A stretch of 64,000 nucleotides of DNA from Kluyvera sp046569695 (GCF_046569695.1 NZ_JBKHUI010000016.1:62001-126000); one strand, 5' to 3'. Shown: positions 52,637-62,650, counted from the stretch's first letter. Program-made: numbers and translations. The notes: generated by a model from the sequence alone, not told the origin.

Positions 52637-52987
52637 ATGCACGAAATCACGCTCTGCCAGCGAGCACTGGAAATTGTCGAACAACAGGCGATGCAGAACG
52701 GCGCGAAGCGCGTCACCGGCGTCTGGATGAAGGTCGGCGCTTTTTCTTGTGTAGAGACCAGCGCAATGACCTTTTGTTTTGATCTGGTGTGCCGCGGCAC
52801 GCTGGCTGAAGGCTGTACACTGCACGTCGAGGAACAGGAAGCGGAATGCTGGTGTGAATCCTGCCAGCAGTATGTTCAGCTCGTGTCAGTTCACGTGCGC
52901 CGTTGTCCGCAGTGCCATAGCGACAATCTGCGCATCGTCGCCGACGACGGTTTACAGATTCAGCGAATTGAAATTGATCAGGAGTAA
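52637..52987 (+). CDS. hypA: Hydrogenase nickel incorporation protein HypA
   Basis: Delivers nickel to hydrogenase 3 together with HypB and SlyD. The 116-aa protein begins with the nickel ligand MHE and has zinc-finger pairs CWCESCQQY and CPQCHSDNL. Start ATG 52637 behind AGGAGG. Confidence 0.98.
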   Translation: MHEITLCQRALEIVEQQAMQNGAKRVTGVWMKVGAFSCVETSAMTFCFDLVCRGTLAEGCTLHVEEQEAECWCESCQQYVQLVSVHVRRCPQCHSDNLRIVADDGLQIQRIEIDQE

Positions 52988-52990
52988 AGT

Positions 52991-53863
52991 ATGTGTACCA
53001 CCTGTGGTTGTGCCGATGGCAACCTCTATATAGAGGGCGATGAACGTAACCCGCACTCGCTGTTCCGCAGCGCGCCTTTCGCCCCGGCAGGCCGTCCGGC
53101 AATGTCCATTACCGGCGTCAGAACCCGAGAATTTGAACCGCAGGCCGCGGACAACGGCGACCTGCACTATGGCCACGGCGAAGCGGGAACCCACGCGCCG
53201 GGCATGAGCCAGCGCCGGATGCTGGAAGTCGAAATCGACGTGCTGGATAAAAACAACCAGATTGCCGCCCGCAACCGCGCGCGCTTTGCCGCCCGCGAAC
53301 TGCTGGTGCTGAATCTGGTTTCCAGCCCTGGCTCCGGTAAAACCACCCTGCTCACCGAAACGCTGATGCGCCTGAAAGACCGCGTCTCCTGCGCCGTTAT
53401 CGAAGGCGACCAGCAGACGGTGAACGACGCCGCGCGTATTCGCGCCACCGGCACCCCGGCGATTCAGGTTAACACCGGTAAGGGCTGCCACCTTGATGCC
53501 CAGATGATTGCCGATGCCGCCCCGCGCCTGCCGCTTGAGAGCAACGGCATTCTGTTTATCGAAAACGTCGGCAACCTGGTCTGCCCGGCAAGCTTTGATC
53601 TGGGCGAACGCCACAAAGTCGCCGTGCTGTCGGTCACCGAAGGTGAAGACAAGCCGCTGAAGTACCCGCATATGTTTGCCGCCGCGTCGGTGATGCTGCT
53701 CAACAAAGTTGACCTGCTGCCGTACCTCAACTTCGACGTTGAGAAGTGCCTCGCCTGCGCGCGTGAAGTGAACCCGAATATTGAAATCATCCTGCTCTCC
53801 GCTACCAGCGGTGAAGGCATGGATAGCTGGCTGAACTGGCTGGAGACGCAGCGATGTGCATAG
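52991..53863 (+). CDS. hypB: Hydrogenase nickel incorporation GTPase HypB
   Basis: GTPase that inserts nickel into NiFe hydrogenases. The 290-aa protein starts with the high-affinity nickel motif CTTCGC, and has a P-loop SSPGSGKTTLL near residue 116, the metal site in NVGNLVCPASFDLGE and LLNKVDLLPY (NKxD). No His-rich stretch. Overlaps hypC by ten bases. Confidence 0.98.
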   Translation: MCTTCGCADGNLYIEGDERNPHSLFRSAPFAPAGRPAMSITGVRTREFEPQAADNGDLHYGHGEAGTHAPGMSQRRMLEVEIDVLDKNNQIAARNRARFAARELLVLNLVSSPGSGKTTLLTETLMRLKDRVSCAVIEGDQQTVNDAARIRATGTPAIQVNTGKGCHLDAQMIADAAPRLPLESNGILFIENVGNLVCPASFDLGERHKVAVLSVTEGEDKPLKYPHMFAAASVMLLNKVDLLPYLNFDVEKCLACAREVNPNIEIILLSATSGEGMDSWLNWLETQRCA

Positions 53864-54126
53864 GCATTCCGGGACAAATTTCTGCCATTGATGGCGTACA
53901 GGCGAAGGTGGACGTGTGCGGCATTAAGCGCGACGTTGACCTGACGCTGGTCGGCGCGGTGGACGAAAACGGTCAGTCGCGCATCGGCCAGTGGGTGCTG
54001 GTGCACGTGGGCTTTGCCATGAGCATCATCAACGAAGAAGAGGCGCGCGATACCCTCGCAGCGCTGGAAAATATGTTTGAAGTCGAGCCCGACGTTGGCG
54101 CGCTGCTCTTTGGCGAGGAACGATAA
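53854..54126 (+). CDS. hypC: Hydrogenase assembly chaperone HypC
   Basis: 90-aa chaperone that carries the Fe(CN)2CO unit with HypD and binds pre-HycE. The N-terminal MCIGIPGQI holds the essential Cys2. TAATG junction with hypD. Confidence 0.98.
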   Translation: MCIGIPGQISAIDGVQAKVDVCGIKRDVDLTLVGAVDENGQSRIGQWVLVHVGFAMSIINEEEARDTLAALENMFEVEPDVGALLFGEER

Positions 54127-55247
54127 TGCGCTTTGTTGATGAGTACCGCGCGCCCGAGCAGGTGATGCAGCTGATTGCCCAGCTGAAAAACCGGGCGCAG
54201 CATCTGGCCTATACCGCCGAACGCCCACTGCGCATCATGGAAGTGTGCGGCGGCCACACGCACGCGATTTTCAAATTCGGTCTCGACCAGTTGCTGCCGG
54301 AGAACATCGAATTTATCCACGGGCCGGGCTGCCCGGTGTGCGTACTGCCGATGGGGCGCATCGACACCTGTATTGAAATCGCCAGCCATAAAGAGGTGAT
54401 TTTCTGCACCTTCGGTGACGCCATGCGCGTGCCGGGGAAAAACGGCTCGCTGATGCAGGCCAAATCACGCGGTGCGGATATCCGTATCGTCTATTCGCCG
54501 ATGGATGCTTTAAAGCTGGCGCAGCAGAACCCGGATCGTAAAGTGGTGTTCTTCGGCTTAGGCTTTGAAACCACCATGCCGACCACCGCCATCACGCTGC
54601 AACAGGCGAAGGCGCAGAAGGTCAGTAACTTCTTCTTTTTCTGCCAGCATATTACGCTTATACCAACCCTGCGCAGCCTGCTCGATCAGCCGGACAACGG
54701 TATCGATGCGTTTCTGGCGCCGGGCCACGTCAGCATGGTCATCGGCACTCACGCCTACGGCTTTATCGCCAGCGACTATCAGCGCCCGCTGGTAGTGGCG
54801 GGCTTTGAGCCGGTTGACCTGCTGCAGGGCGTGAATATGCTGGTGGAGCAGAAAATCGCCGCCGCCCCTTGCGTCGAAAACCAGTACCGCCGCGTAGTGC
54901 CGGACGATGGCAACCTGCTTGCGCAAAACGCCATTGCCGAGGTGTTTGCGGTCAAGGGCGACAGCGAATGGCGGGGCCTGGGGTTAATCAACGACTCCGG
55001 CGTACAGCTGACGCCAGACTATCAAGCGTTTGATGCGGAAGCGCACTTCAAACCGCAGCCGCAGCGCGTCTGTGACGATCCGCGCGCCCGCTGCGGCGAC
55101 GTGCTGACCGGCCGCTGCAAACCGCATCAGTGCCCGCTGTTTGGCGCCACCTGCAACCCGCAGAGCGCGTTTGGCGCGCTGATGGTGTCGTCGGAAGGCG
55201 CCTGCGCCGCCTGGTATCAATATCGCAGTCAGGAGGCAGAAGCATGA
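54126..55247 (+). CDS. hypD: Hydrogenase maturation scaffold HypD
   Basis: Fe-S protein on which the Fe(CN)2CO unit is built. The 373-aa protein has the conserved CGGHTHAI near residue 41, GPGCPVC near residue 66, FGFE-like GLGFETTMP near residue 145 and the [4Fe-4S] Cys residues near the C-terminus (CGDVLTGRCKPHQCPLFGATC). Overlaps hypE by four bases. Confidence 0.98.
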   Translation: MRFVDEYRAPEQVMQLIAQLKNRAQHLAYTAERPLRIMEVCGGHTHAIFKFGLDQLLPENIEFIHGPGCPVCVLPMGRIDTCIEIASHKEVIFCTFGDAMRVPGKNGSLMQAKSRGADIRIVYSPMDALKLAQQNPDRKVVFFGLGFETTMPTTAITLQQAKAQKVSNFFFFCQHITLIPTLRSLLDQPDNGIDAFLAPGHVSMVIGTHAYGFIASDYQRPLVVAGFEPVDLLQGVNMLVEQKIAAAPCVENQYRRVVPDDGNLLAQNAIAEVFAVKGDSEWRGLGLINDSGVQLTPDYQAFDAEAHFKPQPQRVCDDPRARCGDVLTGRCKPHQCPLFGATCNPQSAFGALMVSSEGACAAWYQYRSQEAEA

Positions 55248-56254
55248 AAAGTATTCAGTTAGCGCACGGGAGCGGCGGTCTGGCGATGCAGCAGCTGATC
55301 GACAGCCTGTTTATGAAAGCCTTTGCTAACCCCTGGCTGGCGGAGCAGGAAGATCAGGCGCGTCTGTCGCTGGCTTCGCTGACCGCCCACGGCGACCGTC
55401 TGGCCTTCTCCACCGACAGCTACGTGATTGACCCGCTGTTCTTCCCCGGCGGCAATATCGGCAAGCTGGCGATTTGCGGCACCGCCAACGATGTGGCGGT
55501 GAGCGGCGCGGTGCCACGCTATCTCTCCTGCGGCTTTATTATTGAAGAAGGGCTGCCGATGGAGACGCTGGAGGCGGTGGTCAACAGCATGGCGGAGACG
55601 GCCAAAGCAGCGGATATCGCCATCGTCACCGGCGACACCAAGGTCGTGGGTCGCGGCGCAGCGGATAAGCTGTTTATCAATACCGCCGGAATGGGCGCTA
55701 TCCCGTCCGATATTCACTGGGGCGCGGCTACGCTCACCCCGGGGGATCTGCTGATTGTCAGCGGCACGCTCGGCGACCACGGCGCGACCATCCTCAACCT
55801 GCGCGAACAGCTTGGCCTTGACGGCGAACTGCAAAGCGACTGTGCGGTGCTGACGCCGCTTATCCAGAGCCTGCGCCCGATAGCTGGCGTGAAAGCGCTG
55901 CGTGATGCCACCCGCGGCGGCGTAAACGCGGTGGCCCATGAGTTTGCCGCCACCAGCGGCCACGGCGTTGAAATTCATGAACAACACATTCCGCTGAAAG
56001 ACGCGGTGCGCGGCGTGTGCGAATTATTAGGGCTTGACGCGCTTAACTTCGCAAATGAAGGTAAACTGGTGATTGGCGTGACCCGCGAGGCAGCCGATGA
56101 GGTACTCGCCGCACTGCGCGCCCATCCGCTGGGGCGTGATGCCGCTATCATTGGCGAAGTCACGGAACGCCGCGGGGTTCGCGTTGCCGGGCTGTACGGC
56201 GTGAAACGCACGCTGGATCTTCCTCACGCCGAACCGCTGCCACGAATCTGTTAA
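55244..56254 (+). CDS. hypE: Carbamoyl dehydratase HypE
   Basis: ATP-dependent dehydration of the thiocarbamate on its C-terminal Cys to thiocyanate, the CN donor. The 336-aa PurM-like protein begins LAHGSGGLAMQQLI and ends PRIC with the essential terminal Cys. Start ATG 55244; longer in-frame extension inside hypD rejected. Confidence 0.98.
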   Translation: MKSIQLAHGSGGLAMQQLIDSLFMKAFANPWLAEQEDQARLSLASLTAHGDRLAFSTDSYVIDPLFFPGGNIGKLAICGTANDVAVSGAVPRYLSCGFIIEEGLPMETLEAVVNSMAETAKAADIAIVTGDTKVVGRGAADKLFINTAGMGAIPSDIHWGAATLTPGDLLIVSGTLGDHGATILNLREQLGLDGELQSDCAVLTPLIQSLRPIAGVKALRDATRGGVNAVAHEFAATSGHGVEIHEQHIPLKDAVRGVCELLGLDALNFANEGKLVIGVTREAADEVLAALRAHPLGRDAAIIGEVTERRGVRVAGLYGVKRTLDLPHAEPLPRIC

Positions 56255-56292
56255 CTTCTGAAATACTCGTCACTTAAGACGTTGATGTTGGA

Positions 56293-56374
56293 TGTAGGCC
56301 AGATAAGGCGTTTACGCCGTCATCCGGCAATTTACGCGAATTCTGCCGGATGGCGCTTCGCTTATCCGGCCTAC
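56293..56374. repeat. REP pair between hypE and fhlA
   Basis: TGTAGGCCAGATAAGGCG...GCCGTCATCCGGCAA followed by GCCGGATGGCGCTTCGCTTA and TCCGGCCTAC in inverted order. Confidence 0.88.
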
Positions 56375-56437
56375 AACTGAAATTTATTATTATTATTAGT
56401 TATCGCACCGAGCGCGGTGCATTTATGGGCAAGCTAC

Positions 56438-58528
56438 ATGTCGTATACACCGATGGGCGATCTCGGCCAGCAAGGGCTGTTTGATATCACCCGGACTCTT
56501 CTCCAACAACCCGATCTGGCCGCACTCAGCGAAACGCTGGCGCAGCTGGCAAAACAATCTGCGCTAGCGGACAGCGCGGCGATCATCCTGCTGCAGCCGG
56601 GAAACCACCGCGCGAGCTACCACGCCACGCACGAAGCGGGCCAACCGCTCGCCTATGAAGACGACAGCGCGCTGGCGAACGGCCCGGTCAGACGGCTGCT
56701 GTCTCGCCCCGACGCTCTGCACTGTAGCTACAGCGAGTTTCACGAAGCCTGGCCCCAGTTGGCCCACAGCGAGCTTTACTCGCCGTTCGGTCACTACTGT
56801 CTGCTGCCGCTGGCGGCGGAAGGACGCATCTTCGGCGGATGCGAGTTTATCCGCCAGAACGACCAGCCGTGGACGGAAAAAGAGTACCAGCGCCTGCACA
56901 CCTTTACCCAGATTGTCGCCGTCGTCACCGAGCAGATCCAAAGCCGGGTGACTAACAACGTCGACTACGATCTGCTGTGCCGCGAGCGCGATAACTTCCG
57001 CATTCTGGTGGCGATTACTAACGCCGTGCTGTCACGCCTCGACATGGACGATCTGGTCGGCGCGGTAGCGAAAGAGATCCACTACTACTTCAATATCGAT
57101 GCCATCAGCGTAGTACTGCGCGGTAACCGCAAAGGCAAGCTGAACATCTACTCGACGCACTACATCGACGTCAACGATCCGGTCCACGATCAGAGTGAAG
57201 TGAACGAGGCGGGCACACTGAGCGAACGCGTGTTCAAAAGCAAAGAGATGCTGATGCTCAACCTGCACGAGCAGGATAAACTTGCCCCATACGAACGCCA
57301 GCTGTTTGAGATGTGGGACGATCAAATTCAGACCCTGTGCCTGCTGCCGCTGATGTCCGGCGACAAAATGTTCGGCGTGCTGAAGCTTGCCCAGTGTGAT
57401 GAAAAAGTCTTCTGCGCCGCCAACCTCAAGCTGCTCAAGCAGATTGCCGAGCGCGTGGCGATCGCCGTCGATAACGCCCTCGCCTACCAGGAAATTCATC
57501 GTCTGAAAGAGCGTCTGGTAGACGAGAATCTCGCGCTGACCGAACAGCTCAACAACGTTGACGGTGAGTTTGGCGAGATAATCGGCCGCAGCGAAGCAAT
57601 GTACAACGTGCTTAAGCAGGTTGAGATGGTAGCGCCAAGCGACAGCACCGTGCTGATCCTCGGCGAAACCGGTACCGGTAAGGAGCTCATTGCCCGGGCT
57701 ATTCACAACCTTAGCGGTCGCAGCGGCCGCCGAATGGTGAAGATGAACTGTGCGGCAATGCCGGCTGGCCTGCTGGAAAGCGACCTCTTCGGCCACGAGC
57801 GCGGCGCATTTACCGGTGCCAGCGCCCAGCGCATTGGCCGCTTTGAGCTGGCGGATAAAAGCTCTATGTTCCTCGATGAAGTGGGCGATATGCCGCTGGA
57901 GCTGCAGCCGAAACTGCTGCGCGTGTTGCAGGAGCAGGAGTTCGAACGCCTCGGCAGCAATAAGCTGATCCAGACCGACGTGCGCCTGATCGCCGCCACC
58001 AACCGCGATCTCAAACAGATGGTGCTGGATCGCGAATTCCGTAGCGATCTTTACTACCGCCTGAACGTCTTCCCGATCCACCTGCCGCCGCTGCGCGAGC
58101 GCCCGGAAGATATTCCGCTGCTGGTGAAAGCCTTCACCTTTAAAATCGCTCGACGTCTGGGGCGCAACATCGACAGCATTCCGGCGGAAACGCTGCGCAC
58201 CTTAAGCCAGATGGAGTGGCCGGGTAACGTGCGCGAGCTGGAAAACGTGATTGAGCGTGCGGTGCTGTTGACCCGTGGCAGCGTGCTGCAGCTTTCTCTG
58301 CCGGAGCTGACCTTTGCCCACGAAGAGCCACCGGAGCCGATGCCACTACCGATGGCGGAAGCGCCGAAAGAGGGAGAGGACGAATATCAGCTGATTGTTC
58401 GGGTGTTGAAAGAGACCAACGGCGTAGTGGCCGGGGCGAAAGGCGCGGCGCAGCGTCTGGGGCTGAAGCGCACGACATTGCTCTCAAGAATGAAACGCCT
58501 GGGTATTGATAAAGATACGTTAACGTAA
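56438..58528 (+). CDS. fhlA: Formate hydrogenlyase transcriptional activator FhlA
   Basis: Formate-sensing sigma54 activator of hyc, hyp, hydN-hypF and fdhF. The 696-aa protein (E. coli 692) has two N-terminal GAF domains (about 1-170 and 195-350), an AAA+ domain (GETGTGKELIARAIH, FGHERGAFTGASAQ, MFLDEVGDMPLE) and a Fis-type HTH at the C-terminus (GAAQRLGLKRTTLLSRMKRLGI). Start ATG 56438 (MSYTPMGDLGQQGLF) as in E. coli. Follows hypE after a REP pair. Confidence 0.98.
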   Translation: MSYTPMGDLGQQGLFDITRTLLQQPDLAALSETLAQLAKQSALADSAAIILLQPGNHRASYHATHEAGQPLAYEDDSALANGPVRRLLSRPDALHCSYSEFHEAWPQLAHSELYSPFGHYCLLPLAAEGRIFGGCEFIRQNDQPWTEKEYQRLHTFTQIVAVVTEQIQSRVTNNVDYDLLCRERDNFRILVAITNAVLSRLDMDDLVGAVAKEIHYYFNIDAISVVLRGNRKGKLNIYSTHYIDVNDPVHDQSEVNEAGTLSERVFKSKEMLMLNLHEQDKLAPYERQLFEMWDDQIQTLCLLPLMSGDKMFGVLKLAQCDEKVFCAANLKLLKQIAERVAIAVDNALAYQEIHRLKERLVDENLALTEQLNNVDGEFGEIIGRSEAMYNVLKQVEMVAPSDSTVLILGETGTGKELIARAIHNLSGRSGRRMVKMNCAAMPAGLLESDLFGHERGAFTGASAQRIGRFELADKSSMFLDEVGDMPLELQPKLLRVLQEQEFERLGSNKLIQTDVRLIAATNRDLKQMVLDREFRSDLYYRLNVFPIHLPPLRERPEDIPLLVKAFTFKIARRLGRNIDSIPAETLRTLSQMEWPGNVRELENVIERAVLLTRGSVLQLSLPELTFAHEEPPEPMPLPMAEAPKEGEDEYQLIVRVLKETNGVVAGAKGAAQRLGLKRTTLLSRMKRLGIDKDTLT

Positions 58529-58584
58529 AAACTGTGGCTATACTGACCTCTGATTCGGTAACGAGTGAATGGAGGCAGTATCGT

Positions 58585-59013
58585 ATGGCAGTTTCAGCAC
58601 GTAACCAATTAACAGGCACCATCAGCGCAGTCTCAACCGGCGCGGTCAACGACGAAATCGAACTGACCCTACCGGGCGGCGCAAAGCTGGTAGCTATCGT
58701 CACTCACAGCAGTAAAGAAGCGCTGGGCCTGATCAATGGGAAGGAAGCCATTGCCCTGATTAAAGCCCCGTGGGTCACGCTGGCAACTGAAGACTGCGGT
58801 CTGAAATTCTCCGCCCGCAACCAGTTTGCCGGTGAAGTGACTCAGGTTACCGAAGGCGCAGTGAACGCCACCGTACATATCAAAACCGATGCTGGCTTTG
58901 AGATTGTTGCCGTGGTCACCAACGAAAGCCAGAGCGAGATGAAGCTGGCGAAGGGCAGCCGCGCGATTGCGCTGATCAAGGCTTCCGCGATCCTTATCGC
59001 CACCCGCGCGTAA
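58585..59013 (+). CDS. Di-Mop domain molybdate-binding protein (molbindin)
   Basis: 142-aa cytoplasmic protein of two Mop (TOBE) repeats: SARNQLTGTISAVSTGAVNDEIEL (from residue 4) and SARNQFAGEVTQVTEGAVNATVHI (from residue 73). Molbindins bind and buffer molybdate or tungstate. Start ATG 58585 behind GGAGG. It lies directly after fhlA (57 bases) where E. coli has ygbA and mutS, so it may serve the molybdenum need of formate dehydrogenase H. Confidence 0.92.
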   Translation: MAVSARNQLTGTISAVSTGAVNDEIELTLPGGAKLVAIVTHSSKEALGLINGKEAIALIKAPWVTLATEDCGLKFSARNQFAGEVTQVTEGAVNATVHIKTDAGFEIVAVVTNESQSEMKLAKGSRAIALIKASAILIATRA

Positions 59014-59017
59014 GTTT

Positions 59018-59048
59018 TCCCCGGCGTCGCTGCGCTCGGCCGGGCTAC
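59018..59048. repeat. REP-like element after the Mop gene
   Basis: CCCCGGCGTCGCTGCGCTCG then GCCGGGCTAC, the same unit as at 27567 and 12270; may act as a transcript-end structure. Confidence 0.75.
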
Positions 59049-59176
59049 GCGACGCCGTAATCATACCCACCTCACACCTTCTCGTTTCTCTATTTATGAA
59101 ACACCGTTTTGTGAATACATTCCCGTTATCACGATTTAATGGATGATAAATAAGCGTTTTCCCCGTGGAGACGTCT

Positions 59177-60112
59177 ATGATTCGCTTACCGCTGTCCGCC
59201 GCTCTGGCTCTGGCATTTTCCGTACAGACGGCTGTTGCCGCCCTACCCGTTTTTTCCATCTGGCCCGGTGGCGAAGCGCCCGGTGCTAAAAACAGCCCGG
59301 TGAGCTACGCGCTGGTTGAACGCAGCAAAGATCCAAATCTTCCGGACCGTGCCGTCACCGGCATCCGCGCCCCGGAAATCACCGTCTATGCCCCAGAGCA
59401 CCCCAACGGCGTGGCGCTGCTGGTCACCCCCGGCGGCTCTTACCAGCGGGTGGTGCTGGATAAAGAAGGCAGCGATTTAGCCGCGCCGTTTAACGCCAAA
59501 GGCTACACGTTGTTTGTGATGACCTACCGCATGCCCGCCGATGGCCATGCCGAAGGGGCCAATGCGCCATTGGCTGACGCCCAGCGAGCGCTGCGCACCT
59601 TACGCGCCAACGCCGCAACCTGGCATATTGATCCGCAAAAAGTCGGCGTGATGGGCTTCTCGGCAGGTGGGCACGTGGCCGCAAGCCTGGAGACGCGCTA
59701 TGACGAAACGGTTTATTCCCCACTCGATGCCGTCGATAAACAGAGCGCGCGCCCTGATTTCGTGGTGCTCGGCTACCCGGTAATTTCGATGGATAAAGCC
59801 ATTGCTCACCCCGGCTCACGCACGGCGCTGATTGGCGACACGCCATCCGCCGAGCAGATTAAGCACTACTCTCCTGAACTGAATGTCACCGCACAAACGC
59901 CGCCAACCTTCCTGATGCACGCGGTGGATGACCCGTCGGTACCGGTCGATAACTCGCTAGTGATGTTCAACGCCCTGCGCGCGCACAACGTGCCGACTGA
60001 ACTGCATCTGTTTGCCGAAGGGAAACACGGATTTGGTATTCGCGGGGCAAAAGGTCTGCCCGCCGCCGCATGGCCGGAGCTGGCGATGAACTGGATAGCT
60101 TCGCTGCGTTAG
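59177..60112 (+). CDS. Secreted alpha/beta hydrolase (acetylesterase-like)
   Basis: 311-aa predicted periplasmic esterase. Signal peptide MIRLPLSAALALAFSVQTAVA, then the BD-FAE/acetyl-xylan-esterase type fold: oxyanion region LLVTPGGSYQRV, nucleophile elbow GFSAGGHVAAS, acid in HAVDDPSVP and His in EGKHGFGIRG. It probably removes acetyl or other short acyl groups from a sugar; the substrate is unknown. Stands alone between two REP elements; a start four codons upstream is possible. Confidence 0.88.
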   Translation: MIRLPLSAALALAFSVQTAVAALPVFSIWPGGEAPGAKNSPVSYALVERSKDPNLPDRAVTGIRAPEITVYAPEHPNGVALLVTPGGSYQRVVLDKEGSDLAAPFNAKGYTLFVMTYRMPADGHAEGANAPLADAQRALRTLRANAATWHIDPQKVGVMGFSAGGHVAASLETRYDETVYSPLDAVDKQSARPDFVVLGYPVISMDKAIAHPGSRTALIGDTPSAEQIKHYSPELNVTAQTPPTFLMHAVDDPSVPVDNSLVMFNALRAHNVPTELHLFAEGKHGFGIRGAKGLPAAAWPELAMNWIASLR

Positions 60113-60117
60113 TCGCG

Positions 60118-60195
60118 CCTGATGGCGCTGCGCTTATCAGGCCTACAGCCTGCACGGACCTGTAGGCCGGATAAGGCAAAGCCGCCATCCGGCAA
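60118..60195. repeat. REP pair upstream of pflD
   Basis: CCTGATGGCGCTGCGCTTAT with AGGCCTAC, then TGTAGGCCGGATAAGGC and GCCGCCATCCGGCAAT in inverted order. Confidence 0.85.
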
Positions 60196-60352
60196 TCAGG
60201 CTTATTACCCGGACAAAATTGAGATCTCATTTTTCCCTTTTGATCACAATAATCCAGTAAATCACCTCATTCTCTTCTGTCTCCCCGCCCCGCATTTGCC
60301 TAACGTAGATCCCATAACAAACGTCAGGTTAATCTCCCGAGGAGCCCGCAAA

Positions 60353-62650
60353 ATGACTAATCGTATTCAGCGCCTGAAAGACGCCCTCTTTGCCAACCCG
60401 CGCGAAATCTCCCTTGAACGCGCGGTGCTCTACACCGAAAGCCATCGTCAGACCGACGGCGAGCCGGTGATGATTCGCCGCGCCAAAGCTACCGCCCATA
60501 TTCTCGATAACGTCGCCATCAGCATTCGCGACGATGAACTGATTGCCGGCAACCGCACCATCAAACCACGCGCCGGGATTATGTCGCCGGAGATGGACCC
60601 GTACTGGCTGTTAAAAGAGCTGGACCAGTTCCCGACTCGCCCGCAGGACCGCTTCAATATCAGCGACGACGACAAGCGTCTGTACCGCGACGAACTGTTC
60701 CCGTACTGGGAAAAGCGCTCGATGAAGGACTTCATCAACGCCCAGATGACCGATGAAGTGAAAGCCGCCGTCAGCACGCAGATCTTCAGCGTCAACCAGA
60801 CCGACAAAGGCCAGGGCCATATCATCATTGACTACCCGCGCCTGCTGAATAACGGCCTGAACGCGCTGGTCAATGAGATGCACGCCCACCTACGCGAACA
60901 GCCGGATAACCCCTTTTACCAGGCGGTGCTGATTCTGCTGGAGGCCTCCCAGCGCCACATCCTGCGCTACGCCGCGCTGGCCGATGAGATGGCAAGCGGC
61001 TGCAATGACCCGCAGCGTCGTCAGGAGCTGGAGACCATCGCCCGCATCTCGCGCCATAACGCCGGGCAAAAGCCGGAAAACTTCTGGCAGGCCAGCCAGC
61101 TGTTCTGGTACATGAACATCATTTTGCAGTATGAGTCCAACGCCAGCTCCATCTCGCTTGGCCGCTTTGACCAGTACATGCTGCCGTTCTGGCAAGCATC
61201 GCTGAACCACGGCGAAGACCCTACGTTTATGCAGGAATTGCTGGAGTCGCTGTGGGTGAAGTGCAACGATATCGTGCTGCTGCGTTCCACCAGCAGCGCC
61301 CGCTACTTCGCAGGCTTCCCAACCGGCTACACCGCCCTGCTCGGCGGCCTGACCGAGAACGGCCGCAGCGCGGTGAACATCCTCTCCTTTACCTGTCTGG
61401 ACGCCTACCAGAACGTACGCCTGCCGCAGCCGAACCTTGGCGTGCGGGTCAACGAGCTGATTGACCGCCCGTTCCTGCGCAAAACCGCCGAAACCGTGCG
61501 CCTCGGCACCGGCATTCCGCAGATTTTCAACGATGAGGTGGTGGTCCCGGCGTTCCTTAACCGCGGCGTGTCGCTGGAAGATGCGCGGGATTATGCAGTG
61601 GTCGGCTGCGTCGAGCTGTCGATTCCCGGGCGTACTTACGGCTTGCATGACATCGCCATGTTCAACCTGCTGAAGGTGATGGAAATCGTCATGCACGAGC
61701 ACGAAGGCGATGAGCAACTCACCTACGACAGCCTGCTGGCGAGCATTCGCGACAAGATTCGTCACTACATTAAGCTGATGGTCGAAGGCAGCAATATCTG
61801 CGATATCGGCCACCGCGACTGGGCGCCGGTGCCGCTGCTCTCCTCGTTCGTTGAAGACTGCATTGCCAACGGCAAAGACATTACCGACGGCGGCGCGCGC
61901 TACAACTTCTCCGGCGTGCAGGGCATCGGTATTGCCAACCTGAGCGATTCGCTGCATGCGCTAAAAGGGATGGTGTTCGACCAGCAGCGCATGAGCTTTG
62001 ATGAACTGCTGGCGGTGCTGAAAGCTAACTTCGCCACGCCGGAGGGCGAAAAGGTTCGCGCACGGCTGATGAACCGCTTTGAGAAATACGGTAACGACAT
62101 CGACGATGTTGATAACATCAGCGCCGATCTGCTGCGTTTTTACTGCAAAGAGGTGGAAAAATACCGTAACCCGCGCGGCGGCCAGTTTACGCCAGGCTCC
62201 TATACTGTTTCCGCCCACGTGCCGCTGGGGTCGGTGGTTGGCGCAACGCCGGACGGGCGTTTCGCCGGGGAACAGCTGGCGGATGGCGGGCTGTCGCCGA
62301 TGGTTGGCCAGGATGGTCAGGGGCCTACGGCGGTGCTGAAATCGGTGAGCAAGCTGGATAACTTCCTGCTCTCCAACGGCACGTTGCTGAACGTCAAGTT
62401 CACCCCGGCGACGCTGGAGGGGGAAAGCGGCCTCAACAAGCTGGCAGATTTCCTGCACGCCTTTACCAAGCTCAAGCTCCAGCATATTCAGTTCAACGTG
62501 GTGAACGCCGAAACCCTGCGCGAAGCCCAGCAGCGCCCGCAGGATTTCGCCGGGCTGGTGGTGCGCGTGGCGGGCTACAGCGCCTTCTTTGTCGAGCTGT
62601 CGAAGGAGATTCAGGATGACATTATCCGCCGCACCGCGCATCAGCTGTGA
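60353..62650 (+). CDS. pflD: Glycyl-radical enzyme PflD
   Basis: Glycyl-radical enzyme annotated in E. coli as formate acetyltransferase 2, 765 aa here as there, nearly the same throughout (MTNRIQRLKDALFANPREIS...). Radical Gly741 in RVAGYSAFFVEL and a single thiyl Cys419 in VVGCVELSIPGR with Glu421. True pyruvate formate-lyase has two adjacent Cys; the GCVE pattern is that of diol dehydratase/C-N lyase-like members, so the reaction is open. Start ATG 60353 behind GAGGAG; the open frame further upstream runs through a REP and is not coding. Overlaps pflC by 35 bases. In E. coli pflDC lie at another locus, by frwBC. Confidence 0.95.
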   Translation: MTNRIQRLKDALFANPREISLERAVLYTESHRQTDGEPVMIRRAKATAHILDNVAISIRDDELIAGNRTIKPRAGIMSPEMDPYWLLKELDQFPTRPQDRFNISDDDKRLYRDELFPYWEKRSMKDFINAQMTDEVKAAVSTQIFSVNQTDKGQGHIIIDYPRLLNNGLNALVNEMHAHLREQPDNPFYQAVLILLEASQRHILRYAALADEMASGCNDPQRRQELETIARISRHNAGQKPENFWQASQLFWYMNIILQYESNASSISLGRFDQYMLPFWQASLNHGEDPTFMQELLESLWVKCNDIVLLRSTSSARYFAGFPTGYTALLGGLTENGRSAVNILSFTCLDAYQNVRLPQPNLGVRVNELIDRPFLRKTAETVRLGTGIPQIFNDEVVVPAFLNRGVSLEDARDYAVVGCVELSIPGRTYGLHDIAMFNLLKVMEIVMHEHEGDEQLTYDSLLASIRDKIRHYIKLMVEGSNICDIGHRDWAPVPLLSSFVEDCIANGKDITDGGARYNFSGVQGIGIANLSDSLHALKGMVFDQQRMSFDELLAVLKANFATPEGEKVRARLMNRFEKYGNDIDDVDNISADLLRFYCKEVEKYRNPRGGQFTPGSYTVSAHVPLGSVVGATPDGRFAGEQLADGGLSPMVGQDGQGPTAVLKSVSKLDNFLLSNGTLLNVKFTPATLEGESGLNKLADFLHAFTKLKLQHIQFNVVNAETLREAQQRPQDFAGLVVRVAGYSAFFVELSKEIQDDIIRRTAHQL

